A stretch of DNA of 64,000 bases from Microbacterium hydrocarbonoxydans (GTDB taxonomy: Bacteria; Actinomycetota; Actinomycetes; Actinomycetales; Microbacteriaceae): assembly GCF_900105205.1 (NCBI RefSeq), contig NZ_FNSQ01000005.1, positions 2,480,001 through 2,544,000 on the forward strand. The letters run 5' to 3'. Positions 16,901 to 26,765 of the stretch are shown here, piece by piece (the first letter of the stretch is position 1; the number at the start of each line of letters is the position of its first letter). The position numbers and the translations under genes were made by a program. The notes under the pieces are model-generated. The model made no database searches. It saw only the letters and a program-made list of their open reading frames with translations, and was not told the DNA's origin.

Positions 16901-17896
16901 TCAGTCGAGCGCGTCTTCGCGGAGCTTCGCCGCCCACCGCAGTGCGTCGCGGACTCCTTCATCGAGCGATCGCTCGGAACGCCACTCCAGAAGCGCCGCC
17001 GCACGGTCGACGATCGCGAAGGCGCCTGCCTGATCGCCGGGGCGCCGCGGCTGCTCGACCACGGGTACGGCGACGCCCGTCACTCGTGTGTACGCGTCGA
17101 CGAGCTCCCGGACAGTGACGCCGTCCCCCGTGCCGAGATTGATCACCCGGTACGGGTTCTGTGCTGTGGCGACGTGGTCGAACCTCCGCACGGCGGCGAC
17201 GTGCGCGAGCGCGAGGTCCCAGACATGGATGTAGTCGCGCAGGCCGGAGCCGTCTCTGGTGGGCCAGTCGGTGCCCGTGATCGCGAACGCCGCGCGCTCG
17301 GCGTGCGCCTGCATGATCTTCCCCAGTACATGGGACGGCGTCGGATTCTGCAGCCCCGTGCGCAGTCGGGGGTCGGCGCCAACCGGGTTGAAGTAGCGCA
17401 GGGCCACCGCGCGCAGATCGCCCGAGGATGCGGCATCCGCGAGGATCTGCTCGACCATCGCCTTGCTCGTGGCGTAGGGACTGGCCGGCGCGAGCGCGCC
17501 GTCCTCGTCGACTCCTGCGCCGCTGTCACCCGCATACACCGATGCCGACGAGCTGAACACGACGCGAGTCACGCCCGCGGCCCGCAGATGCTGGAGCAGG
17601 CGGATGGTCTTGCCCACGTTCGCATCGTAGTAACCGAGCGGGTCGGCGACGGATTCCGGTACGACGATCCGCGCCGCACAGTGCACGACGGCGTCGATGT
17701 CGGGGTGTTCCGTCATGATCCGCCTGACCAGCTCGGCGTCCGCGATATCACCGACATACAGGTTGCGGCCTTCGCCGAACGCCCTCATCCCGGTCGACAG
17801 ATCGTCGAGCACGACGACGTCGATTCCGGCGTCGATGCACGCTGTCGCGACGGTCGAGCCAATGTAGCCGGCGCCGCCGGTGATCAGAACCTTCAT
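16901..17896 (-). CDS. galE: UDP-glucose 4-epimerase
   Basis: 331 residues. It interconverts UDP-glucose and UDP-galactose with bound NAD; UDP-galactose is the substrate of the mutase Glf encoded at 23096-24232. The nucleotide-binding TGGAGYIGS is at 7-15, the catalytic Ser-Tyr-Lys set is in SSSASVYAG and SPYATSK, and ALRYFNPVGADP is typical of GalE. The ATG at 17896 follows a TAAACT -10 hexamer by seven bases, consistent with leaderless initiation. An in-frame ATG at 17914 would add six residues. It is divergent from glfT2, supporting a role in galactan supply. Confidence 0.93.
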   Translation of the reverse strand: MKVLITGGAGYIGSTVATACIDAGIDVVVLDDLSTGMRAFGEGRNLYVGDIADAELVRRIMTEHPDIDAVVHCAARIVVPESVADPLGYYDANVGKTIRLLQHLRAAGVTRVVFSSSASVYAGDSGAGVDEDGALAPASPYATSKAMVEQILADAASSGDLRAVALRYFNPVGADPRLRTGLQNPTPSHVLGKIMQAHAERAAFAITGTDWPTRDGSGLRDYIHVWDLALAHVAAVRRFDHVATAQNPYRVINLGTGDGVTVRELVDAYTRVTGVAVPVVEQPRRPGDQAGAFAIVDRAAALLEWRSERSLDEGVRDALRWAAKLREDALD

Positions 17897-17903
17897 CGCG
17901 GTC

Positions 17904-17909
17904 AGTTTA
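17904..17909 (-). promoter_or_regulatory. -10 element, leaderless promoter for galE
   Basis: TAAACT on the minus strand ends seven bases before the ATG at 17896. Confidence 0.5.
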
Positions 17910-17965
17910 GTCATGGTGATAGGACGCTCCAACCGGCTCTCCGAAGATCCGAAGGTGCCGGGCGG

Positions 17966-17971
17966 TAGGCT
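17966..17971 (+). promoter_or_regulatory. Candidate -10 element for glfT2
   Basis: TAGGCT, followed immediately by an overlapping TACTCT. No good -35 is seen 16-18 bases upstream. Use of this hexamer gives a leader of roughly 65-75 nt that contains the hairpin at 17992-18017. Confidence 0.45.
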
Positions 17972-17991
17972 ACTCTCTGCTCGTCGAGTCC

Positions 17992-18017
17992 ACCGGCACC
18001 TTTGCTGAGGTGCCGGT
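17992..18017 (+). promoter_or_regulatory. Hairpin in the glfT2 leader
   Basis: ACCGGCACCT and AGGTGCCGGT form a perfect 10-bp stem with a 6-nt loop (TTGCTG). It lies 28 bases before the GTG start and ends about 15 bases before the GGAG ribosome site. No T-run follows, so it is not a standard terminator. Confidence 0.5.
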
Positions 18018-18045
18018 CGGCGCACTACCCACGGAGATTCCACCT

Positions 18046-19956
18046 GTGACACACGTCCTGCAGAACGTCGTCTTCCCTCTCGATCGCGACCCCGACCTCC
18101 TGCCGTTGTACGCAGACCCCGAGACCTGGTCCGTCATCGAGGAAGAACCCGTGCGCGTCTCCAATCGCGCCCACCTCGGCAACATCCTCGGCAGGCACCG
18201 CGCACGGATCGTCGCGGGTCGGCGTGTGTCGCTGGGCACGTATTTCAACGCTTTTCCCGCCGCGTACTGGCAGCACTGGACGAGCGTCCGCGACATCCGA
18301 CTGACGGTCCGGACCACGGGCCCGGCGACCATCCTCGTCTACCGTTCCAACGGCAGCGGCATCCGCCAGCGTGTCTCCACCAGGGAGGTGACCGGCGACT
18401 CCTCCACCTCCTTCGACCTCGATCTGACGCAGTACAGCGACGGCGGCTGGATCTGGTTCGACATCGTCGCCGACGAGAAGCACGCGGTGCTCGAAGGCGC
18501 CGAATGGACCACCGAGCAGGAGCCCGCGCGTGCGGGCAAGGCCTCGCTCGGGATCACCACGTACAACAAGCCGGACTACTGCGTGGAGACGCTGCGCGCT
18601 CTGGCCTCCTCGCCCGACGCGCTCGAGTTCGTGGATCGCATCTTCCTCGTCGATCAGGGCACGCAGCTCGTCTCCGATCAGGACGGCTACGACGAGGTCG
18701 CCGAGCAACTGGGCGAGACGCTGCACGTGATCCGTCAGGGCAACCTCGGTGGTTCCGGCGGCTTCGCGCGCGCCATGCACGAGACCCTGAACAGGCCCGA
18801 GAGCGACTTCGTGCAGCTGCTGGATGACGATGTCCGCCTGGAGCCCGAGTCGCTGCGCCGGTCGATCGTGTTCGGGCGCTATGCGACCACGCCCGTCCTG
18901 GTGGGTGGTCACATGTTCGACCTGCTCGACCGCCCGAAGCTCCACGGATGGGCTGAGGTCGTCGACGAGAATCCGTTCATGTGGCGCAACCTGTACCAGG
19001 AGAAGATGCCCCACGACTTCGGCGTCGCCAACCTGCGCCAGTCTCCGCTTCTGCACATGCGGATGGACGCCGACTACAACGGGTGGTGGATGTGCCTGAT
19101 CCCCCTCGATGCCGTCCGCAAGGTGGGGCTGTCCCTGCCGGCGTTCATCAAGTGGGACGACGCCGAGTTCTGCCTGCGCGCCGGTGAGGCGGGCTTCCCG
19201 ACCGTCTCGATGCCAGGAGTCGCGTTGTGGCACGTGTCGTGGGTCAACAAGGACGACACGATCGACTGGCAGGCCTACTTCCATGCGCGCAACCGCATCG
19301 TGGCCGGCCTGCTGCACTCGAACGCCCCCCGGGGCGGCCGGCTTCTCACGCACAGCCGCCGCGTCGATCTCAAGCACCTGATGATGATGCAGTACTACCC
19401 TGTCGCGCTCCGAGCGTCGGCCCTGCGCGATGTCCTCGCCGGCCCCGACCACATGCGCAAGAACCTCGCCACGGCGATGCCGGCTGCCCGTGCACTGTCC
19501 GCCGAGTATCCCGAGACGATCGTGCATCGCGACCCCGCGCGCGTGCTGCACTCCCGTCACGGACGCCAGGTGTACAAGCGCCTCGCGAAGAACGACTTCG
19601 ACAACCCGAAGGGACTTCGGCTGCGGTGGTTCACCCTGTCGACACTCCTCTCGCACTGGCTGCACCGACCGGACCCCGCGAACATCGAGCAGCCGGAGGT
19701 CGAGTTCGGCAAGGGAGACGCGCACTGGTGGCGTGTCCCCCTCTTCGACAGCGCCCTCGTCAGCGCCGCAGACGGCTCAGGCAAGAACATCTACACCCGC
19801 GACAGGGCGAAGTACCGCAGAATGCTGCGCGACACCGTCCGCCTGCACGCCCAGCTGCGGCGGAGGTGGCCCGAGCTGCAGCGCGAATACCGCGAGGCAC
19901 TGCCCGAGCTCGTGTCCCCTGAGTCGTGGGCTGAGATCTTCGAGGAGAAGGCATGA
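18046..19956 (+). CDS. glfT2: GlfT2-like processive galactofuranosyltransferase
   Basis: 636 residues, almost exactly the length of mycobacterial GlfT2 (637). It uses UDP-galactofuranose to extend galactan on a lipid carrier at the inner membrane face. An N-terminal beta-rich domain (1-160) precedes a GT-A domain. The metal/donor motif DDD is at 260-262, the paired tryptophans of NGWWMC at 347-348, the WDD with the probable catalytic base at 370-372, and H396 in LWHVSW. All lie within a few residues of their positions in the mycobacterial enzyme. The GTG at 18046 is preceded by GGAG. glfT1 follows with a 4-base overlap, and glf and an exporter are close by. Confidence 0.9.
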   Translation: MTHVLQNVVFPLDRDPDLLPLYADPETWSVIEEEPVRVSNRAHLGNILGRHRARIVAGRRVSLGTYFNAFPAAYWQHWTSVRDIRLTVRTTGPATILVYRSNGSGIRQRVSTREVTGDSSTSFDLDLTQYSDGGWIWFDIVADEKHAVLEGAEWTTEQEPARAGKASLGITTYNKPDYCVETLRALASSPDALEFVDRIFLVDQGTQLVSDQDGYDEVAEQLGETLHVIRQGNLGGSGGFARAMHETLNRPESDFVQLLDDDVRLEPESLRRSIVFGRYATTPVLVGGHMFDLLDRPKLHGWAEVVDENPFMWRNLYQEKMPHDFGVANLRQSPLLHMRMDADYNGWWMCLIPLDAVRKVGLSLPAFIKWDDAEFCLRAGEAGFPTVSMPGVALWHVSWVNKDDTIDWQAYFHARNRIVAGLLHSNAPRGGRLLTHSRRVDLKHLMMMQYYPVALRASALRDVLAGPDHMRKNLATAMPAARALSAEYPETIVHRDPARVLHSRHGRQVYKRLAKNDFDNPKGLRLRWFTLSTLLSHWLHRPDPANIEQPEVEFGKGDAHWWRVPLFDSALVSAADGSGKNIYTRDRAKYRRMLRDTVRLHAQLRRRWPELQREYREALPELVSPESWAEIFEEKA

Positions 19957-20915
19957 CCGCGGCATCCGCCGAGTTCGATCCGGCGTCGGCGACCATCGTC
20001 ATCGTCACCTTCAACCGCTCGCACCTGCTGACCGGGCTGCTCGAGAGCATCACGGCGATGAGCCCGCAGCCGGGCCATGTGGTCGTGATCGACAATGCCT
20101 CATCCGACGACACGACCGAGGTCGTGGAGTCCTTCCGCCCCCGGCTGGGCACCGAGCTCGTCTACCGGCGCCTGGAGACCAACACCGGCGGCTCCGGCGG
20201 CTTCAGCGAGGGCATGCGCACGGCGTATGAACTGGGGTCCGAGTGGATCTGGATGATGGACGACGATGTCGAGGTCGTGCCGGACGGCCTGGCCAAGATG
20301 GGCAAGTGGGCGCCGCGCTTCAAGAGCATCCAGGGCCGCCGCTACGACTACGACGGCAGCGAGTTCTACTGGCAGTACCGGATCGCCGAGCGGATGGGGA
20401 TCCCGATCCCCTTCGCCCCCTCAGGCTTCGACTCCTCCGGCTACAAGGAGATGAACAGCGGATGCTTCGAGGGCATGTTCATCCATCGCTCGATCGTGAA
20501 ACAGATCGGCCTTCCCGACCCGCGCTTCTTCATCTACTGGGATGACCAGATGTACGGCTGGCTCGCCTCACGCAAGACGACCGCGGTGATCGTCGACGAG
20601 TTCGTACTGCGTCGCACCCGTGAGATCAAGCAGTGGGACATGGGCGTCCGGCACATGAACGCCTCGAGCAACGCGTACCGCTTCTACATCATGCGCAACC
20701 GCGCGTACATCAAGCAGTACTACCGCGTGCACGACAACTACAACCCGGTGCTGTTCGGGCTGGGGACGGCCATGACGTTCGCGAAGGAGCTCATCCGACT
20801 CCTGTTCGTCGAGCGCACCGTCCGCGGCACCAGCAATCTCTTCCGCGGGCTCAGGGAGGGCGGCCGCCTCGGCCGCGACCGCACCTGGCAGCCCATGGCT
20901 CCCCTGGAGGCATGA
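19953..20915 (+). CDS. glfT1: GlfT1-like galactofuranosyltransferase (GT2)
   Basis: 320 residues, starting within the glfT2 stop (ATGA). In mycobacteria GlfT1 adds the first two galactofuranose residues to the lipid-linked primer before GlfT2 takes over. GT-A features visible are IVTFNRSHLLTGLLESI near the start, the N-T-G-G-S-G-G-F-S-E-G segment typical of this branch, the MMDDDVEV metal motif near 110, and FFIYWDDQMYGW as the acceptor/base region. The C-terminal third is basic with aromatic residues, as in membrane-associated GT2 enzymes. Orthology with GlfT1 rather than another rhamnosyl-type GT2 is supported by the pairing with glfT2. Confidence 0.85.
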   Translation: MTAASAEFDPASATIVIVTFNRSHLLTGLLESITAMSPQPGHVVVIDNASSDDTTEVVESFRPRLGTELVYRRLETNTGGSGGFSEGMRTAYELGSEWIWMMDDDVEVVPDGLAKMGKWAPRFKSIQGRRYDYDGSEFYWQYRIAERMGIPIPFAPSGFDSSGYKEMNSGCFEGMFIHRSIVKQIGLPDPRFFIYWDDQMYGWLASRKTTAVIVDEFVLRRTREIKQWDMGVRHMNASSNAYRFYIMRNRAYIKQYYRVHDNYNPVLFGLGTAMTFAKELIRLLFVERTVRGTSNLFRGLREGGRLGRDRTWQPMAPLEA

Positions 20916-20919
20916 ACCG

Positions 20920-21501
20920 ATGACCGACGAACAGCAGCCCGACCTCCGCTGGGCACCCCTGCCTCCGAAGCCGAGCAACCGCGGACGCATCTGGTTGATC
21001 GTCGGCATCGTGATCGCCGTGCTGGCCATCGTCGGTGTGCTGCTGTTCCTCTTCCTGCCGCGCGGAGCGGCCCCTGAGCCGGTCGCGTCGCCCACGGCGT
21101 CCGCCACTCCGAGCGCGTCGCCGACGCCGACCCAGACGGCGGAGCCCACCGAGCCCCCGGTGCAGACGGAGGCCCCGCCCGTCGTCGATCCCAGCGTCGA
21201 GGCTTTCCGGACGCAGGTCGCTCCTCGGCTGCAGGACGCGGCGACGGGGCTGGACCTCGTCGCGAACGCCACCGGACAGGATGCGGTGTCGATCGTCGAT
21301 CAGCTGCAGTTCGACCTGCAGAGCCTCGCCGACACTCCCGCGCCGTCGTCGATCCGCACCCAGTGGGACGACGGCCTGTCGAGCTACTCGCAGCAGCTCA
21401 CCGACCTTCGTTCGGCTCTGAGCGCAGGATCGAGCACCACTGCGGCGCTCGACGGCGCCCGCACCGCGCTGAAGAACCTCGACGACCTCGTCGGTCGCTG
21501 A
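20920..21501 (+). CDS. Membrane-anchored protein with Pro/Thr-rich linker, unknown function
   Basis: 193 residues: a cytosolic proline-containing start, one membrane span (about 23-45, IWLIVGIVIAVLAIVGVLLF), a Ser/Pro/Thr/Ala linker of about 45 residues, then a small helical extracytoplasmic domain (VEAFRTQVAPRLQDAATGLD to the end). It begins four bases after glfT1 and is probably in the same transcript. I do not recognise the domain. Position suggests a galactan-associated role outside the membrane, but nothing in the sequence shows it. Confidence 0.75.
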   Translation: MTDEQQPDLRWAPLPPKPSNRGRIWLIVGIVIAVLAIVGVLLFLFLPRGAAPEPVASPTASATPSASPTPTQTAEPTEPPVQTEAPPVVDPSVEAFRTQVAPRLQDAATGLDLVANATGQDAVSIVDQLQFDLQSLADTPAPSSIRTQWDDGLSSYSQQLTDLRSALSAGSSTTAALDGARTALKNLDDLVGR

Positions 21502-21508
21502 TCCGCAG

Positions 21509-21534
21509 GATGCGCGCCTGTCGGCGCACGCATC
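21509..21534. terminator. Hairpin between convergent genes
   Basis: GATGCG-CGCC pairs with GGCG-(CA)-CGCATC around a TGTC loop, with a two-base bulge. It lies between the convergent stops of the 20920 gene and the Wzt gene and may serve both strands. No clear T-run. Confidence 0.4.
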
Positions 21535-22267
21535 AGGAGTTGTAGTCCGCGTTGTAGCGGTCGAGAACGTCGGTGATGGACGCGTCCAGAACGAGCGCGC
21601 CCTTGTCGAGGTAGAGGCCGCGCGTGCAGAAACGGCGCAGGTCACGCTCGTTGTGGCTGACGAAGAACAGCGTGCGCCCCTCTGCCAGCAGTTCGTCGAT
21701 CCGCTTGTAGCATTTCTCGCGGAAGGCCTTGTCGCCGACGGCGAGCACCTCGTCGACGAGCAGGATCGGCTCGTCGAGCTGCGAGACCACGGAGAACGCC
21801 AGGCGCACCTTCATGCCGTTCGAGAGGTGCTTGTAGGGAGTGTCCTCGAAGCCGGCGAGTTCGGCGAAGGCGATGATGTCGTCGTAGCGGCGCGAGACCT
21901 CGTCGCGGGACATCCCGTGCAGACCGGCGGTCAGTCTGACGTTCTCGCGCACCGTGAGGTCTCCGACGAACCCGCCGGTGATCTCGATCAGGGGGGCGAC
22001 GCCGCCGTTCACGGACACGGTCCCCTCGTCGGCGAGCAGCACCTTCGCGACCAGACGGAGCAGCGTGGACTTGCCCTGCCCGTTGCGGCCGACGACGCCG
22101 ATCGACTCGCCCTGCTGCACGGTGAAGGACACGTCGCGGAGCGCCCAGAACTCGCCGGGGCGTGAACGGCGGGACGCGCCGGCGAACAGATCCTTGAAGC
22201 TGCGCTGACCGCGTCGGTTGCGCCGGAAGCGCACGCCGAGACCCTTCACCTCGATCGCGACCGACAT
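21533..22267 (-). CDS. wzt: ABC exporter ATPase, Wzt-type (galactan module)
   Basis: 244 residues. ATPase of a polysaccharide exporter: Walker A GRNGQGKST, Walker B ILLVDEVLAVGD, and a LSNGMKVRL signature in place of LSGGQ, as in Wzt/TagH/RfbE. It ends soon after the nucleotide domain (DVLDRYNADYNS), so it lacks the C-terminal carbohydrate-binding domain of long Wzt proteins. That resembles mycobacterial Rv3781, implicated in galactan export next to GlfT1. The ATG overlaps the permease stop (TGATG). Confidence 0.9.
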   Translation of the reverse strand: MSVAIEVKGLGVRFRRNRRGQRSFKDLFAGASRRSRPGEFWALRDVSFTVQQGESIGVVGRNGQGKSTLLRLVAKVLLADEGTVSVNGGVAPLIEITGGFVGDLTVRENVRLTAGLHGMSRDEVSRRYDDIIAFAELAGFEDTPYKHLSNGMKVRLAFSVVSQLDEPILLVDEVLAVGDKAFREKCYKRIDELLAEGRTLFFVSHNERDLRRFCTRGLYLDKGALVLDASITDVLDRYNADYNS

Positions 22268-23085
22268 CACAGCTCCTTCAGCACGGGGCGCTCGAGGGAA
22301 CGGAACGTCCAGATGCCGAGCGCGAGGATCACCAAGGTCATGCCCACGCTCACCAGGAGCGTGAACAGGTTCCACTGATCAGGGAAGAACGGCATCCGAT
22401 AGAGCATGAAGATCCCGGCGAGCGGATTGAACGCGCCCAGAGTCTGGAACATCCCGGGCAGGTCGGTGACGTTGTAGATGATCGGAGTGGCGTAGAACAT
22501 CGCCCGCAGGATCAGCGCGGTCGTGCGCTCGAGGTCGACGTAGAGCACGCACAGCGGTGCGACGAGCAGCCCGAGCCCGACCAGGAGCACGGTCTGGAGG
22601 AACATCGCCACGGGCATCCACAGGATCCCCCAGCCCACCTGCACGGTCTGAGCGGGATCCTGCTCCACGAGCAGGTTGATGATCACGAACGCCGCGAGCA
22701 CCGGCAGGGAGAACAGGTACTCCATGCCCTTGCTCAGCACGATGCGGTTGACCCAGATCGATCGAGGGATCGCCGTGGACCTGACCAGCCTCGCGTCCTT
22801 CTTGAAGGCGCGCGTGAAGTCGGACACGGAGGCGTTGAACCACACCCACGGCAGCAGCGCGCTGATCAGGAACACGATGTACGGCTGCTCGCCGACATCC
22901 CGACGGAAGATCTGGGTGAAGACGAACCAGTAGATCGCGCTCATGACGAGCGGGTCCAGGACCGACCACAGATACCCCAGGAGGCTCGTCGAGTACCGGA
23001 CCTTCAGGTCGCGGGCAGACAGCAGCCACAGGGAATGCAGATAGCGCCGGGGCGTCCCGGGCGCCCCGACAGCAGCGTGACTCAC
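22267..23085 (-). CDS. wzm: ABC exporter permease, Wzm-type (galactan module)
   Basis: 272 residues with six predicted spans, ABC-2 type. Recognisable stretches are LLSARDLKVRYSTSLLGYLW near the N-terminus and YATPIIYNVTDLPG plus FNPLAGIFMLYRM in the second half, typical of Wzm/TagG/RfbD permeases that export lipid-linked glycans. The GTG at 23085 follows a TAGACT hexamer by seven bases, so the internal promoter gives a leaderless start; earlier in-frame codons run into glf. With the 21533 ATPase it forms the exporter nearest to the galactofuranosyltransferases and glf. Confidence 0.9.
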   Translation of the reverse strand: MSHAAVGAPGTPRRYLHSLWLLSARDLKVRYSTSLLGYLWSVLDPLVMSAIYWFVFTQIFRRDVGEQPYIVFLISALLPWVWFNASVSDFTRAFKKDARLVRSTAIPRSIWVNRIVLSKGMEYLFSLPVLAAFVIINLLVEQDPAQTVQVGWGILWMPVAMFLQTVLLVGLGLLVAPLCVLYVDLERTTALILRAMFYATPIIYNVTDLPGMFQTLGAFNPLAGIFMLYRMPFFPDQWNLFTLLVSVGMTLVILALGIWTFRSLERPVLKEL

Positions 23086-23095
23086 GGTGTCGAGT

Positions 23096-25527
<2,432 letters not shown>

Positions 25528-25534
25528 ACGGTCC

Positions 25535-25540
25535 AGTCTA
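25535..25540 (-). promoter_or_regulatory. -10 element, leaderless promoter of dehydrogenase-glf operon
   Basis: TAGACT on the minus strand ends seven bases before the ATG at 25527. Confidence 0.6.
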
Positions 25541-25562
25541 AGCGGGGGGAAACGGACGTTCG

Positions 25563-26633
25563 TCACACCAGGCGACGCACACCCGGCACACGTCGAGCGA
25601 GGATCACGAGGGCGAACGACAGGACGGTGACGATCCCCCAGACGGCGAAGGTCGACGGCAACGAGCTCGCGGTGTCGGAGAGCGCGGGAATGGCGCGGAC
25701 GGCGAGCATGACCGCGAAATGAATGAGGAAGACGCCGAAGGAGGAATCCGAGAGCGTCCGCACGACGCCGGTCATACGGCCGGGCTGCCATCCGGCGAGG
25801 GCTCCGTTCGCCGTGACGTAGCAGCCCAGCGCGGCGATCACGACGACTGGGCCGTAGTAGCTGACCGGAAGAAGCGCATCGAGGTAGGGGAAGGTGCCTC
25901 GAGTGCCGTACTGCACGATGATCAGGGCGATCGCTGCCATCGTGATGAGAGCGGCCGCCGCGAGCCTCCAGCCCCGCAGGATCAGATCACGCAGTGCCCA
26001 TCCCGCCAGGAAGAACCCCACGTAAGGCACCCACTGCGTCACCGCGGTCTGAGAGGAGGAGCGATCGTATCCCGCCGTCGTCAGGACGTTCGACGATACG
26101 AGGGACGCCACCGTCACGGCGAGGACCGCACCGGCGAAGATGTATGCACGGCGCTTCCCTCCGTCGCGCAGGAACGCCGCGAGGACCGGCGCGATGACGT
26201 ACAGGCCGACGATCAGCCAGAGGAAGTACAGGTGGGTGTAGCTGCGTCCGTCGATGACACCCAGCACGAAGCTGCGCCAGCTCCCCGGCTGCCCTGTGAC
26301 GGCCGGGTGGACCACGAAGACGTAGAAGATCGGCCAGAACACGAAGGCCGGCCCCAGGCGCAACAGGCGTCGCCGGTAGAAGGGGGCCGGTCCGCGATCG
26401 AACTGGCGGGGTTCCAGAAGCAGCGCGCCGCTGATCATGACGAAGACGGGTACGACCCAGACGAAGCCGAGATCCACGGCGACGGCGACCCACCACCGCA
26501 CACTGCCGGACACGTCGGAGTTGCCCACCATGTTGCCGCACACATGGATCGCGATGACGCCGATGATCGAGATGATGCGCAGTACGTCGAGGGACCAGCG
26601 TCGGGTCGGATGCGCAACGGCGTGATCGGGCAT
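25563..26633 (-). CDS. Acyltransferase family 3 (OatA/WecH-like) membrane protein
   Basis: 356 residues with about ten spans. The start (RRWSLDVLRIISIIGVIAIH) has the R/K-x-x-x-L-D-x-L-R and the histidine in span 1 typical of acyltransferase-3 enzymes. FVMISGALLL and SFGVFLIHFAVML are further family landmarks. These proteins O-acetylate or otherwise acylate sugars of surface polymers. No SGNH domain is fused. It is transcribed separately from the dehydrogenase gene, with its own TATGAT hexamer. Acceptor unknown; a galactan or pseudaminic-acid polymer is possible. Confidence 0.85.
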   Translation of the reverse strand: MPDHAVAHPTRRWSLDVLRIISIIGVIAIHVCGNMVGNSDVSGSVRWWVAVAVDLGFVWVVPVFVMISGALLLEPRQFDRGPAPFYRRRLLRLGPAFVFWPIFYVFVVHPAVTGQPGSWRSFVLGVIDGRSYTHLYFLWLIVGLYVIAPVLAAFLRDGGKRRAYIFAGAVLAVTVASLVSSNVLTTAGYDRSSSQTAVTQWVPYVGFFLAGWALRDLILRGWRLAAAALITMAAIALIIVQYGTRGTFPYLDALLPVSYYGPVVVIAALGCYVTANGALAGWQPGRMTGVVRTLSDSSFGVFLIHFAVMLAVRAIPALSDTASSLPSTFAVWGIVTVLSFALVILARRVPGVRRLV

Positions 26634-26639
26634 CCGAAC

Positions 26640-26645
26640 ATCATA
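26640..26645 (-). promoter_or_regulatory. -10 element, leaderless promoter for 26633
   Basis: TATGAT on the minus strand (five of six consensus bases) ends six bases before the ATG at 26633. Confidence 0.6.
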
Positions 26646-26703
26646 TGCGCGCTCGCAACGCGCTTTCCTCAGCGCGCTCCGGAACCGCACGCCGCCCGAT
26701 CGC

Positions 26704-26709
26704 TAGACT
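26704..26709 (+). promoter_or_regulatory. Candidate -10 element for 26766
   Basis: TAGACT gives a leader of about 50 nt before the GTG at 26766, which has its own GGAG ribosome site. Confidence 0.5.
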
Positions 26710-26765
26710 CGACGCCGACCCTCTCGCGGCGCCGAGTGAACGGCGCTCAGACATCTGGAGCTTCC

